A DNA stretch of 64,000 nucleotides from an uncultured Bacteroidales bacterium (GCA_905234665.1 CAJOIV010000001.1:1-64000), one strand, 5' to 3'. Positions 27,501 to 36,131 are shown, numbered from the stretch's first letter. The notes: generated by a model not told the origin, from the sequence alone. A program made the numbers and translations.

Positions 27501-29315
27501 GATGCCCTTGCCGCAGAACGAGCCCTCGTTGAAGATGTCCTGGTAGAGCTCGAAGCTGGCGGTGGTGTAGACATCCAGGCCGCCGAGGCCGGCGAAGAGC
27601 TGCGCGAAGCGGCTCTTGTTGGTCACCTCCACATCCACGTTGACGCGGGGCTGCATGATGCCGTAGCCGGAGTTGACGCGACGTCCGTCATCGCTGAGTT
27701 TGGCACGGTTCAACGGATGGGCCATGGCGCCGATGAGTTTCTGGGCGGAGTAGAGCACCAGCTCAGTGTCGGTGTCGAGGGTGATGATGAACTGTATGTC
27801 GGGTACTGCCCCTTCGCGCCAATGGCTGATAGTCTCGCAGCGGAAACGTTTCTCGCACTCGGCCTCGGTGGTCTGTCCCAGCACGAGGTCGTTGAAGTGC
27901 AGGATGGCTCCACGCTTGCGTTCGTGGCCCAGCCAGGTCTGCTCGCCCTCGCTCCATGCGCGGCGGCGGTAGACGAAGTTGAAGATGGGGGCACCGTATT
28001 TCTCGTTCAGCTCTTTGACTTTGGCGAGGCCGGCCTCGACCACCTCGTCGTCCCACGGGGCGTCGGCCTCCTTGTAGGAGGCGGCGTCGCCGATGAGGGT
28101 GTAGTAGAGGTTCTGCGGACGGCTTTCAAGACGCTGGAAAGCACGGTTCCCGCCATTCGGGTCGGGCCCTGCGCTTGAGGCCCGGTTGATATTGGAGAGG
28201 TAGTAGACCTCCAGCTGTTCGAGCAGTTCGACGGTCTTCGCCTTGTTTTTCAAGATGGTGGGCATGATGACCATCGTGGCGTATTCCTTGGGGATAAGTC
28301 CGTCCTTAAACTTAATCTTGAAGGTATTGACGGGCTTGTGTATGCGGTAGAGCAGCTGGTTGAAGAGGTCTATCACCACTTGGCTCATGGGCACCAGCAT
28401 CAACACCGCCAGCAGCGCCGTGATCCACGACCAGCCGCCTGTGGCCCACCATGAGAAGGCCACACCTATGGCTGCGGAGGCCAACGCGACAATCCATATA
28501 TACCAATGGGCGCGGGCGTTCCAGCGTTTGGGCGGGAACAGCTGCCAGCCCACATGCTCCTCCTTCTCGTCGGCCTTCTCCACAAGTTCCTTCACCAGGT
28601 CGTACTCCTTCATACCGCGTTTCTTGGCCAGGCGCACTATCTTGGCGCGGTAGTCATCCTTGGTGCGGTCGTACATCTGGTCGTACATCCCGCATTTCTC
28701 GCCCTTGAGCATGCGCTCGGAGAAACTGACGGCATCCAGCAGTTCGGCCATCGGCAGCTTGGTCATCTTCTTCAACGAGTTGAAGAGGTTCATGATCATC
28801 AGGTTCTGCCGCGACGCCTCGTTCAGGTAGTCCATGCTGGCGTTGCTCTTGTCGGTCAGCATGTAGTGATAGGCCTTTGTCTCTTCCATCTGGCGGCAGA
28901 GGCCCGCCAGTTCCTTGATGAGCACGTGCTTCACCAACGGCAACAGGGCGCACACCTCGGGGTATGTCAGATAGTCTTTCTGTTTCACCTGCACCTGACT
29001 CAGGTAGCGGAACAGGAGACCCTTGTCAATCTGGTAGTGGCACTTTTTCAGGAAGCCCAGCAGCAACTGCTCCAGCGTCGCGATGCGCTTCATGCCGATG
29101 CGGCGGAATTCGCGGCTCTTCAAGTCCACCTTCATCACCTTCTCCTGCTCGCTGATCATGTAATAATTGTCGAGCACCCATTCGTTGGTGCTTCCCACGA
29201 GCCGCTGGCTCTTGGTCTCTTCGACCAAAAGCATATAATACCTCGTTATCTCAGTAACACTCTCTTTGAAAGTTCTGTAAGTACTCTTCATACCCGTTAT
29301 TTGTTGCGTTATCAA
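21576..29315 (-). CDS. Cyclic beta-1,2-glucan synthase-like giant protein (NdvB/ChvB family)
   Basis: 2579 aa; N-terminal multi-TM GT84-like region and C-terminal GH94-like region (PLMGCGDWNDGMSRVG, PGYIMNYPAGVRENGGQYTHGAMW). Confidence 0.85.
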   Translation of the reverse strand: MITQQITGMKSTYRTFKESVTEITRYYMLLVEETKSQRLVGSTNEWVLDNYYMISEQEKVMKVDLKSREFRRIGMKRIATLEQLLLGFLKKCHYQIDKGLLFRYLSQVQVKQKDYLTYPEVCALLPLVKHVLIKELAGLCRQMEETKAYHYMLTDKSNASMDYLNEASRQNLMIMNLFNSLKKMTKLPMAELLDAVSFSERMLKGEKCGMYDQMYDRTKDDYRAKIVRLAKKRGMKEYDLVKELVEKADEKEEHVGWQLFPPKRWNARAHWYIWIVALASAAIGVAFSWWATGGWSWITALLAVLMLVPMSQVVIDLFNQLLYRIHKPVNTFKIKFKDGLIPKEYATMVIMPTILKNKAKTVELLEQLEVYYLSNINRASSAGPDPNGGNRAFQRLESRPQNLYYTLIGDAASYKEADAPWDDEVVEAGLAKVKELNEKYGAPIFNFVYRRRAWSEGEQTWLGHERKRGAILHFNDLVLGQTTEAECEKRFRCETISHWREGAVPDIQFIITLDTDTELVLYSAQKLIGAMAHPLNRAKLSDDGRRVNSGYGIMQPRVNVDVEVTNKSRFAQLFAGLGGLDVYTTASFELYQDIFNEGSFCGKGIYDLRVFQKVLKGTFPENLILSHDLIEGCHIRCGLINDLELFDDNPSNYIDDAKRHHRWTRGDWQIIGWLKNTVRNEKGEKVKNQVNTIGRWKIFDNLRRSVLSLAVMVMILVGYALGIGTESHISPAWYLLAALIVVASPIVFFILGQITKLPSFGKRYHYYATLMRGFKVIIYRSLVQFALLPKEAWMYTDALVRACYRMWFSHHDLLAWITSDEAAKSTKGTLGDYLGKFWFNYVCSVVLAVMTYMVIGNRSELSGGDIMAIIATALACVAWVGAPFLMYWLGKKFPQDKKHLTEKETAEVRQLAQDTWHFFDSLVTWENNWLIPDNYQLNREKKADYKTSPTNIGYSLTAVVSAAQLGFITREEAVKRIGHIVETIERLEKWNGHLFNWYEISSLKKLPNYFVSTADSGNFVACLYVVKGFLAELGMRNEELGMRVAKLIEQTDFSKLYNPELDVFSIGFDWSSHTLLPYHYNNFASEARLTSFLTIAQGDAPYKHWFCLDKTLVQYKGYKGVASWYGTLFEYFMPLIFIPTYKHTLMDETYSFAIRAQRAFIRNSKLTGIPWGISETAYNELDDAQNYKYHAFGVPYLKFQNTTPDRIVVSPYSSLMTIGIDDRAVYDNLQLFKGLGMYDGDMGLFESYDEEDHVTVRAHYAHHQGMILAALTNYLGDHCLQNYFMHDATMRSMETLLKEKAQVKPYIDLKVTQYKRYQYSKVQTESDARDYDGIANVPEIGVISNGQYTVFLNDRGSGFSRYRDILLNRYRKISADHYGTYLYIRDLRTDRLWSATYAPLDVMPSGYHVSFASDKIKFLRTDEGITTQTEITVLKERSAEIRRYTFTNNTPNDIDLEITSYGEVVLAPAAEDEGHRVFNAMKITSEYDAEHQALLFNRPSGNDSRHYMLHKLWVGNPDETPDLVEYETSRMKFLGRAGSQRHPDIIDSRRTLSGTVGTTLDPVMSMRRRIHVEAGKQTEAYLITGFSKSREQLLQLTEQYQNSVDIDHAFSTASVFNNMRTTLSLLKGSQMRLYNNIAKYMAQTATLDNNRNEYLAANTLSQSGLWRFGISGDLAILLMEIDDVEKSGFAKEMLRAFEYYKIHGLRLDLVFINDANERDREGLKHYINNLANTEYLWAPHTDAGHVYVLDGGNVTPAERALLRTVARLTFNTHERIEQQLARWEAANQHYQDKIEHPLLRPRKEHRLWSHLAYYNQYGGFDRDGRDYVVTNTCTPTPWVNVIANAGGDRDRQGANGSCGGGVFGCVVSSTMAGFTFAHNAQQFKLTGWSNDMVRDNASEKLLINKRQFLPATARHGQGFSAFDADYDDMTVKVRLFVAVDRMEKYYQIKVENKTAEPMHVELDMVYKLVLGVTEEKTARYLYSRWDKETNSMYVRNVYHPVYRDTTLRITASEPLVDVSLDYPNRKRLGMAIDVPAQGGKEVAFIMSVSPSGETDSTVATTVPAINAEFARVEAFWEEKLSTIQIETPDTSFNYMLNRWYLYQVYSSRLFARAGFYQVGGATGFRDQLQDVMSVLYSDPAYARRQILDHAAHQFAEGDVLHWWHETMHFGARTTFSDDYLWLPFVTYQYVKVTGDTSILTEQVPFCQADQLAPSEAERGMNYASSQPLSMMENAVPDAGFEYVTLYEHLRRAVNRAMSRMGVHGLPLMGCGDWNDGMSRVGVEGRGESVWVAFFLCDILPKMQKLTETTPGADLSWCEELTTFRTRLVDALQKNAWDGAWFLRAFYDNGQSMGSRNNTECQIDLISQAWSILTDVATPEQKASVMRETDNRLVNREHEIIQLLTPPFQNSQPSPGYIMNYPAGVRENGGQYTHGAMWYIMAQLKEGRYDMGYFLYSLINPIHRTQTLADVLKYKVEPYCIAADIYSNPQHPGRGGWTWYTGSASWAYKTGIENILGLHKQGSELTIDPCVPSEWPSFTVQYRYGNTLYTIHYQRSEVPDFATRTIALVDDGQPHELIVH
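26190..26224. repeat. Heptamer array H1 inside the NdvB-like gene
   Basis: cattcct|aattcct|cattcct|cattcct|aattccg; encodes ELGMRNEELGM. Confidence 0.9.
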
Positions 29316-29370
29316 GGGTACAAAGATACGCTTTTTTTTTAGAATACATACTTTATTGAAGGATTTTGTG

Positions 29371-29378
29371 TATCTTTG
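29371..29378 (+). promoter_or_regulatory. -7 box TATCTTTG upstream of patatin-like gene
   Basis: TAnnTTTG match. Confidence 0.5.
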
Positions 29379-29417
29379 TCTCGCGCTTCACGTTGAGCCA
29401 AACCAGAACAAACAATT

Positions 29418-31781
29418 ATGGATAAGCATCTTGCGCACTCTCTTCGCAATAAAATTCTCCGCCCGTCGACTGTCGTGGCGTTCATTTTTCTCTTGTGCTG
29501 CTGTCCTGGAGGATTGCGGGGGCAGGAGCTGACCTATGGGATGGACCCGGCGCTTGACTCGGTGGCTTTTGCCCGATTCCGCACACGGATGGACAGCATC
29601 CGCCAGCACCGTCCCACGGTGGCTCTCGTGCTCAGCGGCGGCGGCGCCAAAGGTGCGGCCCATATCGCTGTGCTGCAACACCTCGACAGCATCGGCCTGC
29701 GCCCCGACCTCATTGTCGGCACCAGCATCGGCGGACTTGTGGGCGGACTCTACTCCTGCGGCCACAACGGCAAGGAGCTCGAGAAGCTCTTCCTCGCCCA
29801 ATCGTGGGACACCCTCTTGCGCGACCTCATCTCCACCCGCTACGATGCCTTGACTCAGAAAGACTTCGATGCCCGCTGCCAGATATCCCTCCCCTTCGGC
29901 CATCTGAACCGCGACTTCTTCGCCCAACGCGGCCGCGAGAGGAACTTCCGCCGCAACATCCTCGTCAGCGGCGCGGTGCAAGGACAGAACGTCTCCAACC
30001 TTCTCGGGTCGCTCATCATAGGGCACGCCGACGAGTGCAACTTCCTCGACCTCCCCATCCCCTTTGTATGTGTGGCCACCGACATGGTCTCCGCCCGCCC
30101 CAAGATATGGCATTCGGGCAGTCTGGCCGTGGCGATGCGCTCCACGATGTCCATCCCCGGACTCTTCAGCCCGGTGAAAACCAACGACATGGTGCTGCTG
30201 GACGGTTCCATGCGCAGCAACTTCCCCGTCGAGGTGGCACGGACGCTGGGGGCCGACACGGTGATAGGCGTCGACATCTCGGCCCCGTCGCTGCAGGCCT
30301 ACGAGATGAACACCCTGGTGGACATCATCGCCCAGACTACCGACGTGCTGGGTCGCGAGACCTACGACGCCGCTGTGCGCAACACCGACATATACATACG
30401 GCCCGACCTGCGCGAGTTCTCCCTCCTGAGTTTCAACGAGGCCGACATCCGCTCCATGATACAGCGCGGCCGCACGGCCGTAGGCCAAGCCACACCCCGC
30501 CTCGCCACCCTCAATGCCGATTATCGTCAGCCGGACACCGGCCAATTCTCAATTCCCAATTCTCGACTCTCAACTCTTGATACCATCCCCATTGCCGCCG
30601 TCAGTTTCATCGGCATCGACAACAAGGCCAAGACCTATCTGCTGCATCTTCTCAACCTCGGCGACCGCGTCACTGTCGGCGACGTGGAGGACGCCGTCGA
30701 TGTGATGATGGGCACCAAAGCCTTCGGGATGGTGACCTACCAGTTCATGGGTCCCCGCCCACCCTACATCCTCCAGTTCACCTGCCAGCCCTCGGCCGTC
30801 AACACACTGGGCGTAGGTGTCCGTTTCGACACCCCCGAAATGGGTGCCATACTCCTGCAGGTGGGCTTCAACACCCACAGCCTCACCGGCAGCCGCGCTC
30901 TTATCGAAGGACGCCTCGGACAGCGTTCCTTGCTCAAGGCCACCTACGGCTTCCGCAGCCGCGACGGCCTCGGATTCGGGGTCTCCGCCTCGACAGAGCA
31001 CATACGCCACGGCAGTTTCTCATGGGAGGAATACGACTACCAGACCAGTTTCCGCCACAACCGTGGCGAGACCTTTCTCGATGTCTCCTCATGGAAGAAG
31101 TACAACCTCCGCGCCGGCGTCCTCATCGACCACTGGCACCTCTACTCTTTCCTGTCCGACAACAGTCTCCCCGGCATGGGATTGGACTCCCTCGGACACG
31201 ACAATGCCTACTTAGCCCTCTTTGCACAATCGCGCTCCGACACCTACGACGACCCCTACTTCCCCACCAAGGGACTCCGTTCCGACCTCCAGGCCCGCTT
31301 CTTTTTCCCGGCTTTCATCATGCCGACACCCTTCTTCTACACACTCTCGGGCAACATCGGTGCGGCGCTCTCGACCGGCCGCTTCACATTCCAGCCCTAC
31401 GCCGCCGCGCGCTATGTCAGCATCACTTCCGCCCCCTACATGAACGCCCTGTCGGTCACCGCCTCCTCACGCATTTTCGAGCATCAGATTCCTTTCATAG
31501 GACTTGGCGACGCCGTAATCTGCCAGCGGCTAATATCGACGGCGGGACTTTCCCTTCGGATGAATGTAACTGGCAAACATTACATTGCGCTCCTCGGCCA
31601 GGCACTGCACCAGAGCGACGAACTCTACAGCCACTTCCTCGCCGACCGTTCCTCGTCGGCCCTGGGCCTCGGCCTCGAATACGCCTACCGCTCGCCCGTG
31701 GGACCCTTGCGCCTCATAGGCCACTGGTCCACCTTCGACCACAAATTCGGCCTGCTCCTCAACCTCGGCGTGGACTTCTAA
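29418..31781 (+). CDS. Patatin-like phospholipase with C-terminal outer-membrane barrel
   Basis: VALVLSGGGAKGAAHIAVLQHLDSIG...GTSIGGLVGGLYS; C-terminal beta-rich barrel. Confidence 0.88.
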   Translation: MDKHLAHSLRNKILRPSTVVAFIFLLCCCPGGLRGQELTYGMDPALDSVAFARFRTRMDSIRQHRPTVALVLSGGGAKGAAHIAVLQHLDSIGLRPDLIVGTSIGGLVGGLYSCGHNGKELEKLFLAQSWDTLLRDLISTRYDALTQKDFDARCQISLPFGHLNRDFFAQRGRERNFRRNILVSGAVQGQNVSNLLGSLIIGHADECNFLDLPIPFVCVATDMVSARPKIWHSGSLAVAMRSTMSIPGLFSPVKTNDMVLLDGSMRSNFPVEVARTLGADTVIGVDISAPSLQAYEMNTLVDIIAQTTDVLGRETYDAAVRNTDIYIRPDLREFSLLSFNEADIRSMIQRGRTAVGQATPRLATLNADYRQPDTGQFSIPNSRLSTLDTIPIAAVSFIGIDNKAKTYLLHLLNLGDRVTVGDVEDAVDVMMGTKAFGMVTYQFMGPRPPYILQFTCQPSAVNTLGVGVRFDTPEMGAILLQVGFNTHSLTGSRALIEGRLGQRSLLKATYGFRSRDGLGFGVSASTEHIRHGSFSWEEYDYQTSFRHNRGETFLDVSSWKKYNLRAGVLIDHWHLYSFLSDNSLPGMGLDSLGHDNAYLALFAQSRSDTYDDPYFPTKGLRSDLQARFFFPAFIMPTPFFYTLSGNIGAALSTGRFTFQPYAAARYVSITSAPYMNALSVTASSRIFEHQIPFIGLGDAVICQRLISTAGLSLRMNVTGKHYIALLGQALHQSDELYSHFLADRSSSALGLGLEYAYRSPVGPLRLIGHWSTFDHKFGLLLNLGVDF
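30543..30577. repeat. Heptamer array H2 inside the patatin-like gene
   Basis: caattct|caattcc|caattct|cgactct|caactct. Confidence 0.88.
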
Positions 31782-31815
31782 AGAACTGTAAGCTGTGAGT
31801 TTTGAGTTTTGAGTG
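31781..31815. repeat. Heptamer array H4
   Basis: aagaact|gtaagct|gtgagtt|ttgagtt|ttgagtg. Confidence 0.8.
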
Positions 31816-31821
31816 GGGCGC

Positions 31822-31875
31822 CAGCCACTCCTCCCCTAAGTTAGGGGAGGTGCCCGAAGGGCGGAGGAGTGTGTC
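31822..31875. mobile_element. Palindromic element copy D (single ~53-bp unit) between convergent genes
   Basis: CCACTCCTCCCCTAAGTTAGGGGAGGTGCCCGAAGGGCGGAGGAGTGTGTC = reverse complement of the left half of copy C. Confidence 0.8.
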
Positions 31876-31885
31876 TTTCAATTCC

Positions 31886-32506
31886 CTAGAGCGGCATCCA
31901 GATGACCTTTTTGGTCTCGAAAAACTCCTCTTCGTAGAAGTCGGTGATGTCCCATGTGCGGACTTTCTTTCGGAAGGGAGCCAGCTCGGCGGTGAGATCG
32001 CCGCCCTTGAGGTAGAGGATGCCGTTGCGCAGATTGTGGAAATGGCAGTCCGACACTTTCCCCCGCACCCACTTGGTGAATTCCGACAGGTCGGTGACGG
32101 CACGAGAGACGATGAAGTCGAACTCCCCTTCGACTTGCTCTGCGCGGATTTGCTCGGCGCGGGCGTTCTCGAGCCCGAGCTTGTCGATGACATCGCTCAC
32201 CACCTTGATTTTCTTTCCGATGGAGTCGACCAGGAGGAATCGAGCATGGGGGAACATGATGGCCAACGGGATGCCCGGGAAACCGCCGCCGGTGCCCACA
32301 TCGAGCACTTCGGCCATGGTCTTGAAGGGCTGCACCTTGGCGATGGCGAGGCTGTGGAGGACGTGGTGCTCATAGAAATGCTCCATGTCCTTGCGCGAGA
32401 TGACGTTGATCTGGGCGTTCCACTCCTCATACAAAGGCAGCAGGGCGGCAAACTGTTCCCTCTGCCGCCCCGTAATCTCCGGGAAGTATTTCAGAATGAG
32501 ATCCAA
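31886..32506 (-). CDS. rsmG: 16S rRNA (guanine527-N7)-methyltransferase, TTG start inside a heptamer array
   Basis: ISRKDMEHFYEHHVLHSLAIAK, VLDVGTGGGFPGIPLAIMFP. Confidence 0.92.
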   Translation of the reverse strand: MDLILKYFPEITGRQREQFAALLPLYEEWNAQINVISRKDMEHFYEHHVLHSLAIAKVQPFKTMAEVLDVGTGGGFPGIPLAIMFPHARFLLVDSIGKKIKVVSDVIDKLGLENARAEQIRAEQVEGEFDFIVSRAVTDLSEFTKWVRGKVSDCHFHNLRNGILYLKGGDLTAELAPFRKKVRTWDITDFYEEEFFETKKVIWMPL

Positions 32507-32538
32507 TTCTCAATTCTCAATTTTCAATTCTCAACTCT
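32504..32538. repeat. Heptamer array H2 exactly between rpoD stop and rsmG start
   Basis: caattct|caattct|caatttt|caattct|caactct. Confidence 0.92.
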
Positions 32539-33397
32539 ACAGGTACGCCTGCAGGTGTTTGCTCTTGCTGCTGACGCGAAGGCGTTTGATGCCTTTCTCC
32601 TTGATTTGGCGGACACGCTCGCGTGTGAGGCCGAACTTCATGGCAATCTCGTCGAGGCTCAGGGCGTGAGGCATGCCGATGCCGAAGTACATCTTGATGA
32701 CCTCGCGCTCATACTCGGTGAGGGTCGAGAGGGCGCGCTCAATCTCTTGCGAGAGTGACTCCTGCATCAGGGCGCTGTCGGTGGGCGGGGTGTCCTCGTT
32801 GGGCAGCACGTCGACGAAGTTCACGTCCTCGTCGGCCACGAGGGGTGCGTCGATGGAGATGTGGCGGCCCGAGATGCCGAGGATGCTCTTGATTTTCTCC
32901 TCGGGGATGCCGAGCATCTCGGCCAGCTCCTCCTCCGATGGCGGGCGCTCGAGTTCCTGCTCGAGACGGCTGATTTCCTTCTTGAGTTTGTTGAGGGCTC
33001 CGAGCTGGTTGGAGGGCAGGCGCACGATGCGCGAGTTCTCGGCGATGGCCTGGAGGATGGACTGGCGGATCCACCACACGGCATAGGAGATGAACTTGAA
33101 GCCACGGGTCTCGTCGAAACGCTTGGCGGCCTTGATGAGACCGACATTACCCTCGTTGATCAGGTCGGGCAGGGAGAGGCCCTGGTTCTGGTACTGCTTG
33201 GCCACAGAGACAACGAAACGCAGGTTGGCCTTCGTCAGTCGGTCGAGCGCGGCCTGGTCGCCTTGCTTGATGCGCTGGGCCAGCTGCACCTCTTCCTCGG
33301 GCGAGAGAAGCTCCTCGCTGCATATATCCTGCAGGTACTTGTCCAACGACTTAATGTCTCTGTTAGTGATAGAATGGGTAATTTTCAGTTGTCTCAT
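32537..33397 (-). CDS. rpoD: RNA polymerase primary sigma factor (RpoD-like)
   Basis: [25 protein letters not shown]; region 2 [17 protein letters not shown]; region 4 [27 protein letters not shown]. Confidence 0.95.
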   Translation of the reverse strand: MRQLKITHSITNRDIKSLDKYLQDICSEELLSPEEEVQLAQRIKQGDQAALDRLTKANLRFVVSVAKQYQNQGLSLPDLINEGNVGLIKAAKRFDETRGFKFISYAVWWIRQSILQAIAENSRIVRLPSNQLGALNKLKKEISRLEQELERPPSEEELAEMLGIPEEKIKSILGISGRHISIDAPLVADEDVNFVDVLPNEDTPPTDSALMQESLSQEIERALSTLTEYEREVIKMYFGIGMPHALSLDEIAMKFGLTRERVRQIKEKGIKRLRVSSKSKHLQAYL

Positions 33398-33542
33398 AAA
33401 TCCGCTTTTTTTATCCTTTTTTACCCATGTAACGCGGAATTGCCGAAAATGTTTCATGGAAAAGAAAAAAAGTTTTATTTTCATTTCCCTCTCCATTGCC
33501 GCCCCCTCGCCGACGCCTCGTAACGGAGTTTTTTCTTCCATG

Positions 33543-33630
33543 TTTGTTCTTCGTTTGTTCTTCGATTGTATTCCGTTTTGAAAACGAAGAAGAATCGAAG
33601 AACAATCGAAGAACAAACGAAGAAGAAACG
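33543..33630. repeat. 11-bp-periodic palindromic array, 8 units
   Basis: tttgttcttcg|tttgttcttcg|attgtattccg|ttttgaaaacg|aagaagaatcg|aagaacaatcg|aagaacaaacg|aagaagaaacg. Confidence 0.9.
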
Positions 33631-33799
33631 AGCCCACGGCAAAGGCGCGGCAAAGCCGCCCCGACCCCATAGGAAAGTTGCGGCATAAGGAGGGAAGCCT
33701 GTTGGGGATGCCACAAAAACGACAGGCCTTTTCCTGCAGTGACGGATGGACTTTCTGCCCCGTTAGCCAATCAAGTTTGGCCATATAAAAAAAAAGTTG

Positions 33800-33807
33800 T
33801 ATATTTG
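33800..33807 (+). promoter_or_regulatory. -7 box TATATTTG upstream of ffh
   Basis: TAnnTTTG match. Confidence 0.55.
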
Positions 33808-33835
33808 CACTTCATTAGACAGACACGAAGACGAT

Positions 33836-35167
33836 ATGTTCGAAAGTATTAGTAGCAAGATAGAGAAAGCGTTACACACGCTGCGCGGAAAAGGAAGCAT
33901 CACCGATATTAATGTCGCCGAGACCGTCAAGGAGGTGCGCAAGGCCCTGCTGGACGCCGACGTGAGCTACCCCGTGGCAAAAGAATTTACCGACAAGGTG
34001 AAGGCCGAAGCCATGGGCCGCAACGTCATCCAGAGCATCGAACCCGGACAGTTGATGGTGAAGATTGTCCACGAGAAACTGACCGAGCTGATGGGCTCGG
34101 AGGCCGTGGATATCAACATCAAAAGCCAAGCCGGACAGCCCGCAGTCATCCTCATCGCCGGCTTGCAGGGTTCCGGTAAGACCACCTTCAGCGCCAAGCT
34201 GGCCTACCACCTGAAGAACAAACGGGGCAAGAACGTCATGCTCGTTGCGGGCGACGTGTACCGTCCCGCCGCCGTCAGCCAGCTGCAGACCCTCGGCGAG
34301 CAGGTGGGCGTGCCCGTCTTCACCGAGGAGGGCAACACCAACCCCGTCGACATCGCCCAGAAGGCCCTGCGCGACGCAAAACTGAAGGGCGTCAACGTGG
34401 TCATCGTCGATACCGCCGGCCGCTTGGCTGTCGACGAGCAGATGATGGACGAGATTGCCAGCCTGAAGGAAAACCTCAAGCCGCAGGAGACCCTCTTCGT
34501 GGTCGACTCGATGACCGGCCAGGACGCCGTGAACACCGCCAAGGCCTTCAACGAGCGCATCGACTACGACGGCGTGGTGCTCACCAAACTCGACGGCGAC
34601 ACCCGCGGCGGCGCGGCCCTCACCATCCGCTACTCCGTCCAGAAACCCATCAAGTTCGTCGGCATCGGCGAGAAGATGGACGCCCTCGACGTGTTCCACC
34701 CCGACCGCATGGCCAACCGCATCCTCGGCATGGGCGACGTGGTCTCCCTCGTGGAGCGCGCCCAGGAGCAGTACGACGAAGCCGAGGCCCGCAAGATACA
34801 GAAGAAACTCATCCACAACGAGTATAACTTCGAGGACTTCCTCTCGCAAATCGCCCAGGTGAAGAAGATGGGCAGCATGAAGGACCTCATCGGCATGATT
34901 CCCGGCATGGGCAAACTGACCAAAGACGTGGAGATTGGCGACGACGCCTTCGTGCCCATCGAGTCGATGATCGGCAGCATGACCCCCTACGAGCGCCGCA
35001 ACCCCTCGTGCCTCAACGGCAGCCGCAAACAGCGCATCGCCGCCGGCAGCGGCCGCAGCATCCAGGAGCTCAACCGCTTCCTCAAGCAGTTCGAGGAGAC
35101 ACGCAAGATGATGCGCACCATCAGCACCAAAGGCAAACTCCCCCAGCCCCAACGCCGCAGGCGGTAG
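33836..35167 (+). CDS. ffh: Signal recognition particle protein Ffh
   Basis: AGLQGSGKTTFSAKLA, VDTAGRLAVDEQMMDE, M-domain GMGKLTKDVEIGDD. Confidence 0.95.
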   Translation: MFESISSKIEKALHTLRGKGSITDINVAETVKEVRKALLDADVSYPVAKEFTDKVKAEAMGRNVIQSIEPGQLMVKIVHEKLTELMGSEAVDINIKSQAGQPAVILIAGLQGSGKTTFSAKLAYHLKNKRGKNVMLVAGDVYRPAAVSQLQTLGEQVGVPVFTEEGNTNPVDIAQKALRDAKLKGVNVVIVDTAGRLAVDEQMMDEIASLKENLKPQETLFVVDSMTGQDAVNTAKAFNERIDYDGVVLTKLDGDTRGGAALTIRYSVQKPIKFVGIGEKMDALDVFHPDRMANRILGMGDVVSLVERAQEQYDEAEARKIQKKLIHNEYNFEDFLSQIAQVKKMGSMKDLIGMIPGMGKLTKDVEIGDDAFVPIESMIGSMTPYERRNPSCLNGSRKQRIAAGSGRSIQELNRFLKQFEETRKMMRTISTKGKLPQPQRRRR

Positions 35168-35206
35168 AAGAAAACTAAAAGGTAAAAAAAAAGGGCGGGA
35201 ACCACT

Positions 35207-35238
35207 CACACATTCACACATTTACACATTCAAACATT
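35207..35238. repeat. Octamer array upstream of folD
   Basis: cacacatt|cacacatt|tacacatt|caaacatt. Confidence 0.85.
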
Positions 35239-35247
35239 CATCATACT

Positions 35248-36117
35248 ATGCAGATTTTAGACGGCAAGGCTTTGGCCCTGCAAATCAAAGAAGAGATAGC
35301 CAACGAAGTGCGCCAGCTGAGAGCCAAAGGCATGCGCGCGCCCCATTTGGCAGCAGTAATCGTCGGCACCGACGGTGCCAGCCAGACCTATGTGGCCAAC
35401 AAAGAGAAATCCTCGCACGAGGTGGGATTCACCTCCTCGGTCTACCGCATGGCCGAAAGCACCACAGAGGAGCAGCTTCTCGAGACCATCCAGTTCCTCA
35501 ACAACGACGAGGAGATTGACGGATTCATCGTCCAGCTGCCCCTGCCCAAGCACATCAACGAGCAGAAGGTCATCAACGCCATCTCGCCCGACAAGGACGT
35601 GGACGGTTTCACCCCCATCAACATCGGCCGCATGGTGCTGGGCGAAGAGGCTTTCGTCCCCGCCACCCCGATGGGCATCTGCACCCTCCTACAGCGCTAC
35701 GGCGTGCCCACCAGCGGGCAGCACTGCGTGGTGCTGGGCCGCAGCAATATCGTCGGCACTCCTGTGGCCAACCTGCTCAGCCGCAAAGGCGTGGACTGCA
35801 CCGTCACCCTCTGCCACAGCCGCACCAAAAACCTGCCCGAACTGACCCGCCAGGCCGACATCCTCGTGGCAGCCATCGGCAAGCCCAAGTTTGTCACCTC
35901 CGACATGGTCAAGGAGGGCGTCACCATCATCGACGTGGGCATCCACCGCATTCCCGACGACACCAAGAAGAACGGCTACAGCATCATCGGCGACGTGGAC
36001 CACGCCAATGTCGACAAGCATTGCAGCGCCGTGACCCCCGTTCCCGGCGGCGTCGGCCCCCTCACCATCGTCTCACTCCTCCAGAACACTCTGAAAGCCT
36101 ACAAAAAGAAGCTGTGA
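35248..36117 (+). CDS. folD: Bifunctional methylenetetrahydrofolate dehydrogenase/cyclohydrolase
   Basis: GFIVQLPLPKHINEQKVINAISPDKDVDGF, VLGRSNIVGTPVANLL, TPVPGGVGPLT. Confidence 0.96.
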   Translation: MQILDGKALALQIKEEIANEVRQLRAKGMRAPHLAAVIVGTDGASQTYVANKEKSSHEVGFTSSVYRMAESTTEEQLLETIQFLNNDEEIDGFIVQLPLPKHINEQKVINAISPDKDVDGFTPINIGRMVLGEEAFVPATPMGICTLLQRYGVPTSGQHCVVLGRSNIVGTPVANLLSRKGVDCTVTLCHSRTKNLPELTRQADILVAAIGKPKFVTSDMVKEGVTIIDVGIHRIPDDTKKNGYSIIGDVDHANVDKHCSAVTPVPGGVGPLTIVSLLQNTLKAYKKKL

Positions 36118-36125
36118 GTTTTAAG
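36109..36125. repeat. H4 fragment at the folD stop codon
   Basis: aagctgtgagttttaag shares agctgtgagtttt with 31781 and, reverse-complemented, 20320. Confidence 0.6.
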
Positions 36126-36131
36126 TGATGC

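Noticed and set aside
33411-33770. ORFs upstream of rpoD reading [15 protein letters not shown] / [12 protein letters not shown]
   Set aside because: Translation products of the 11-bp array; not a protein family
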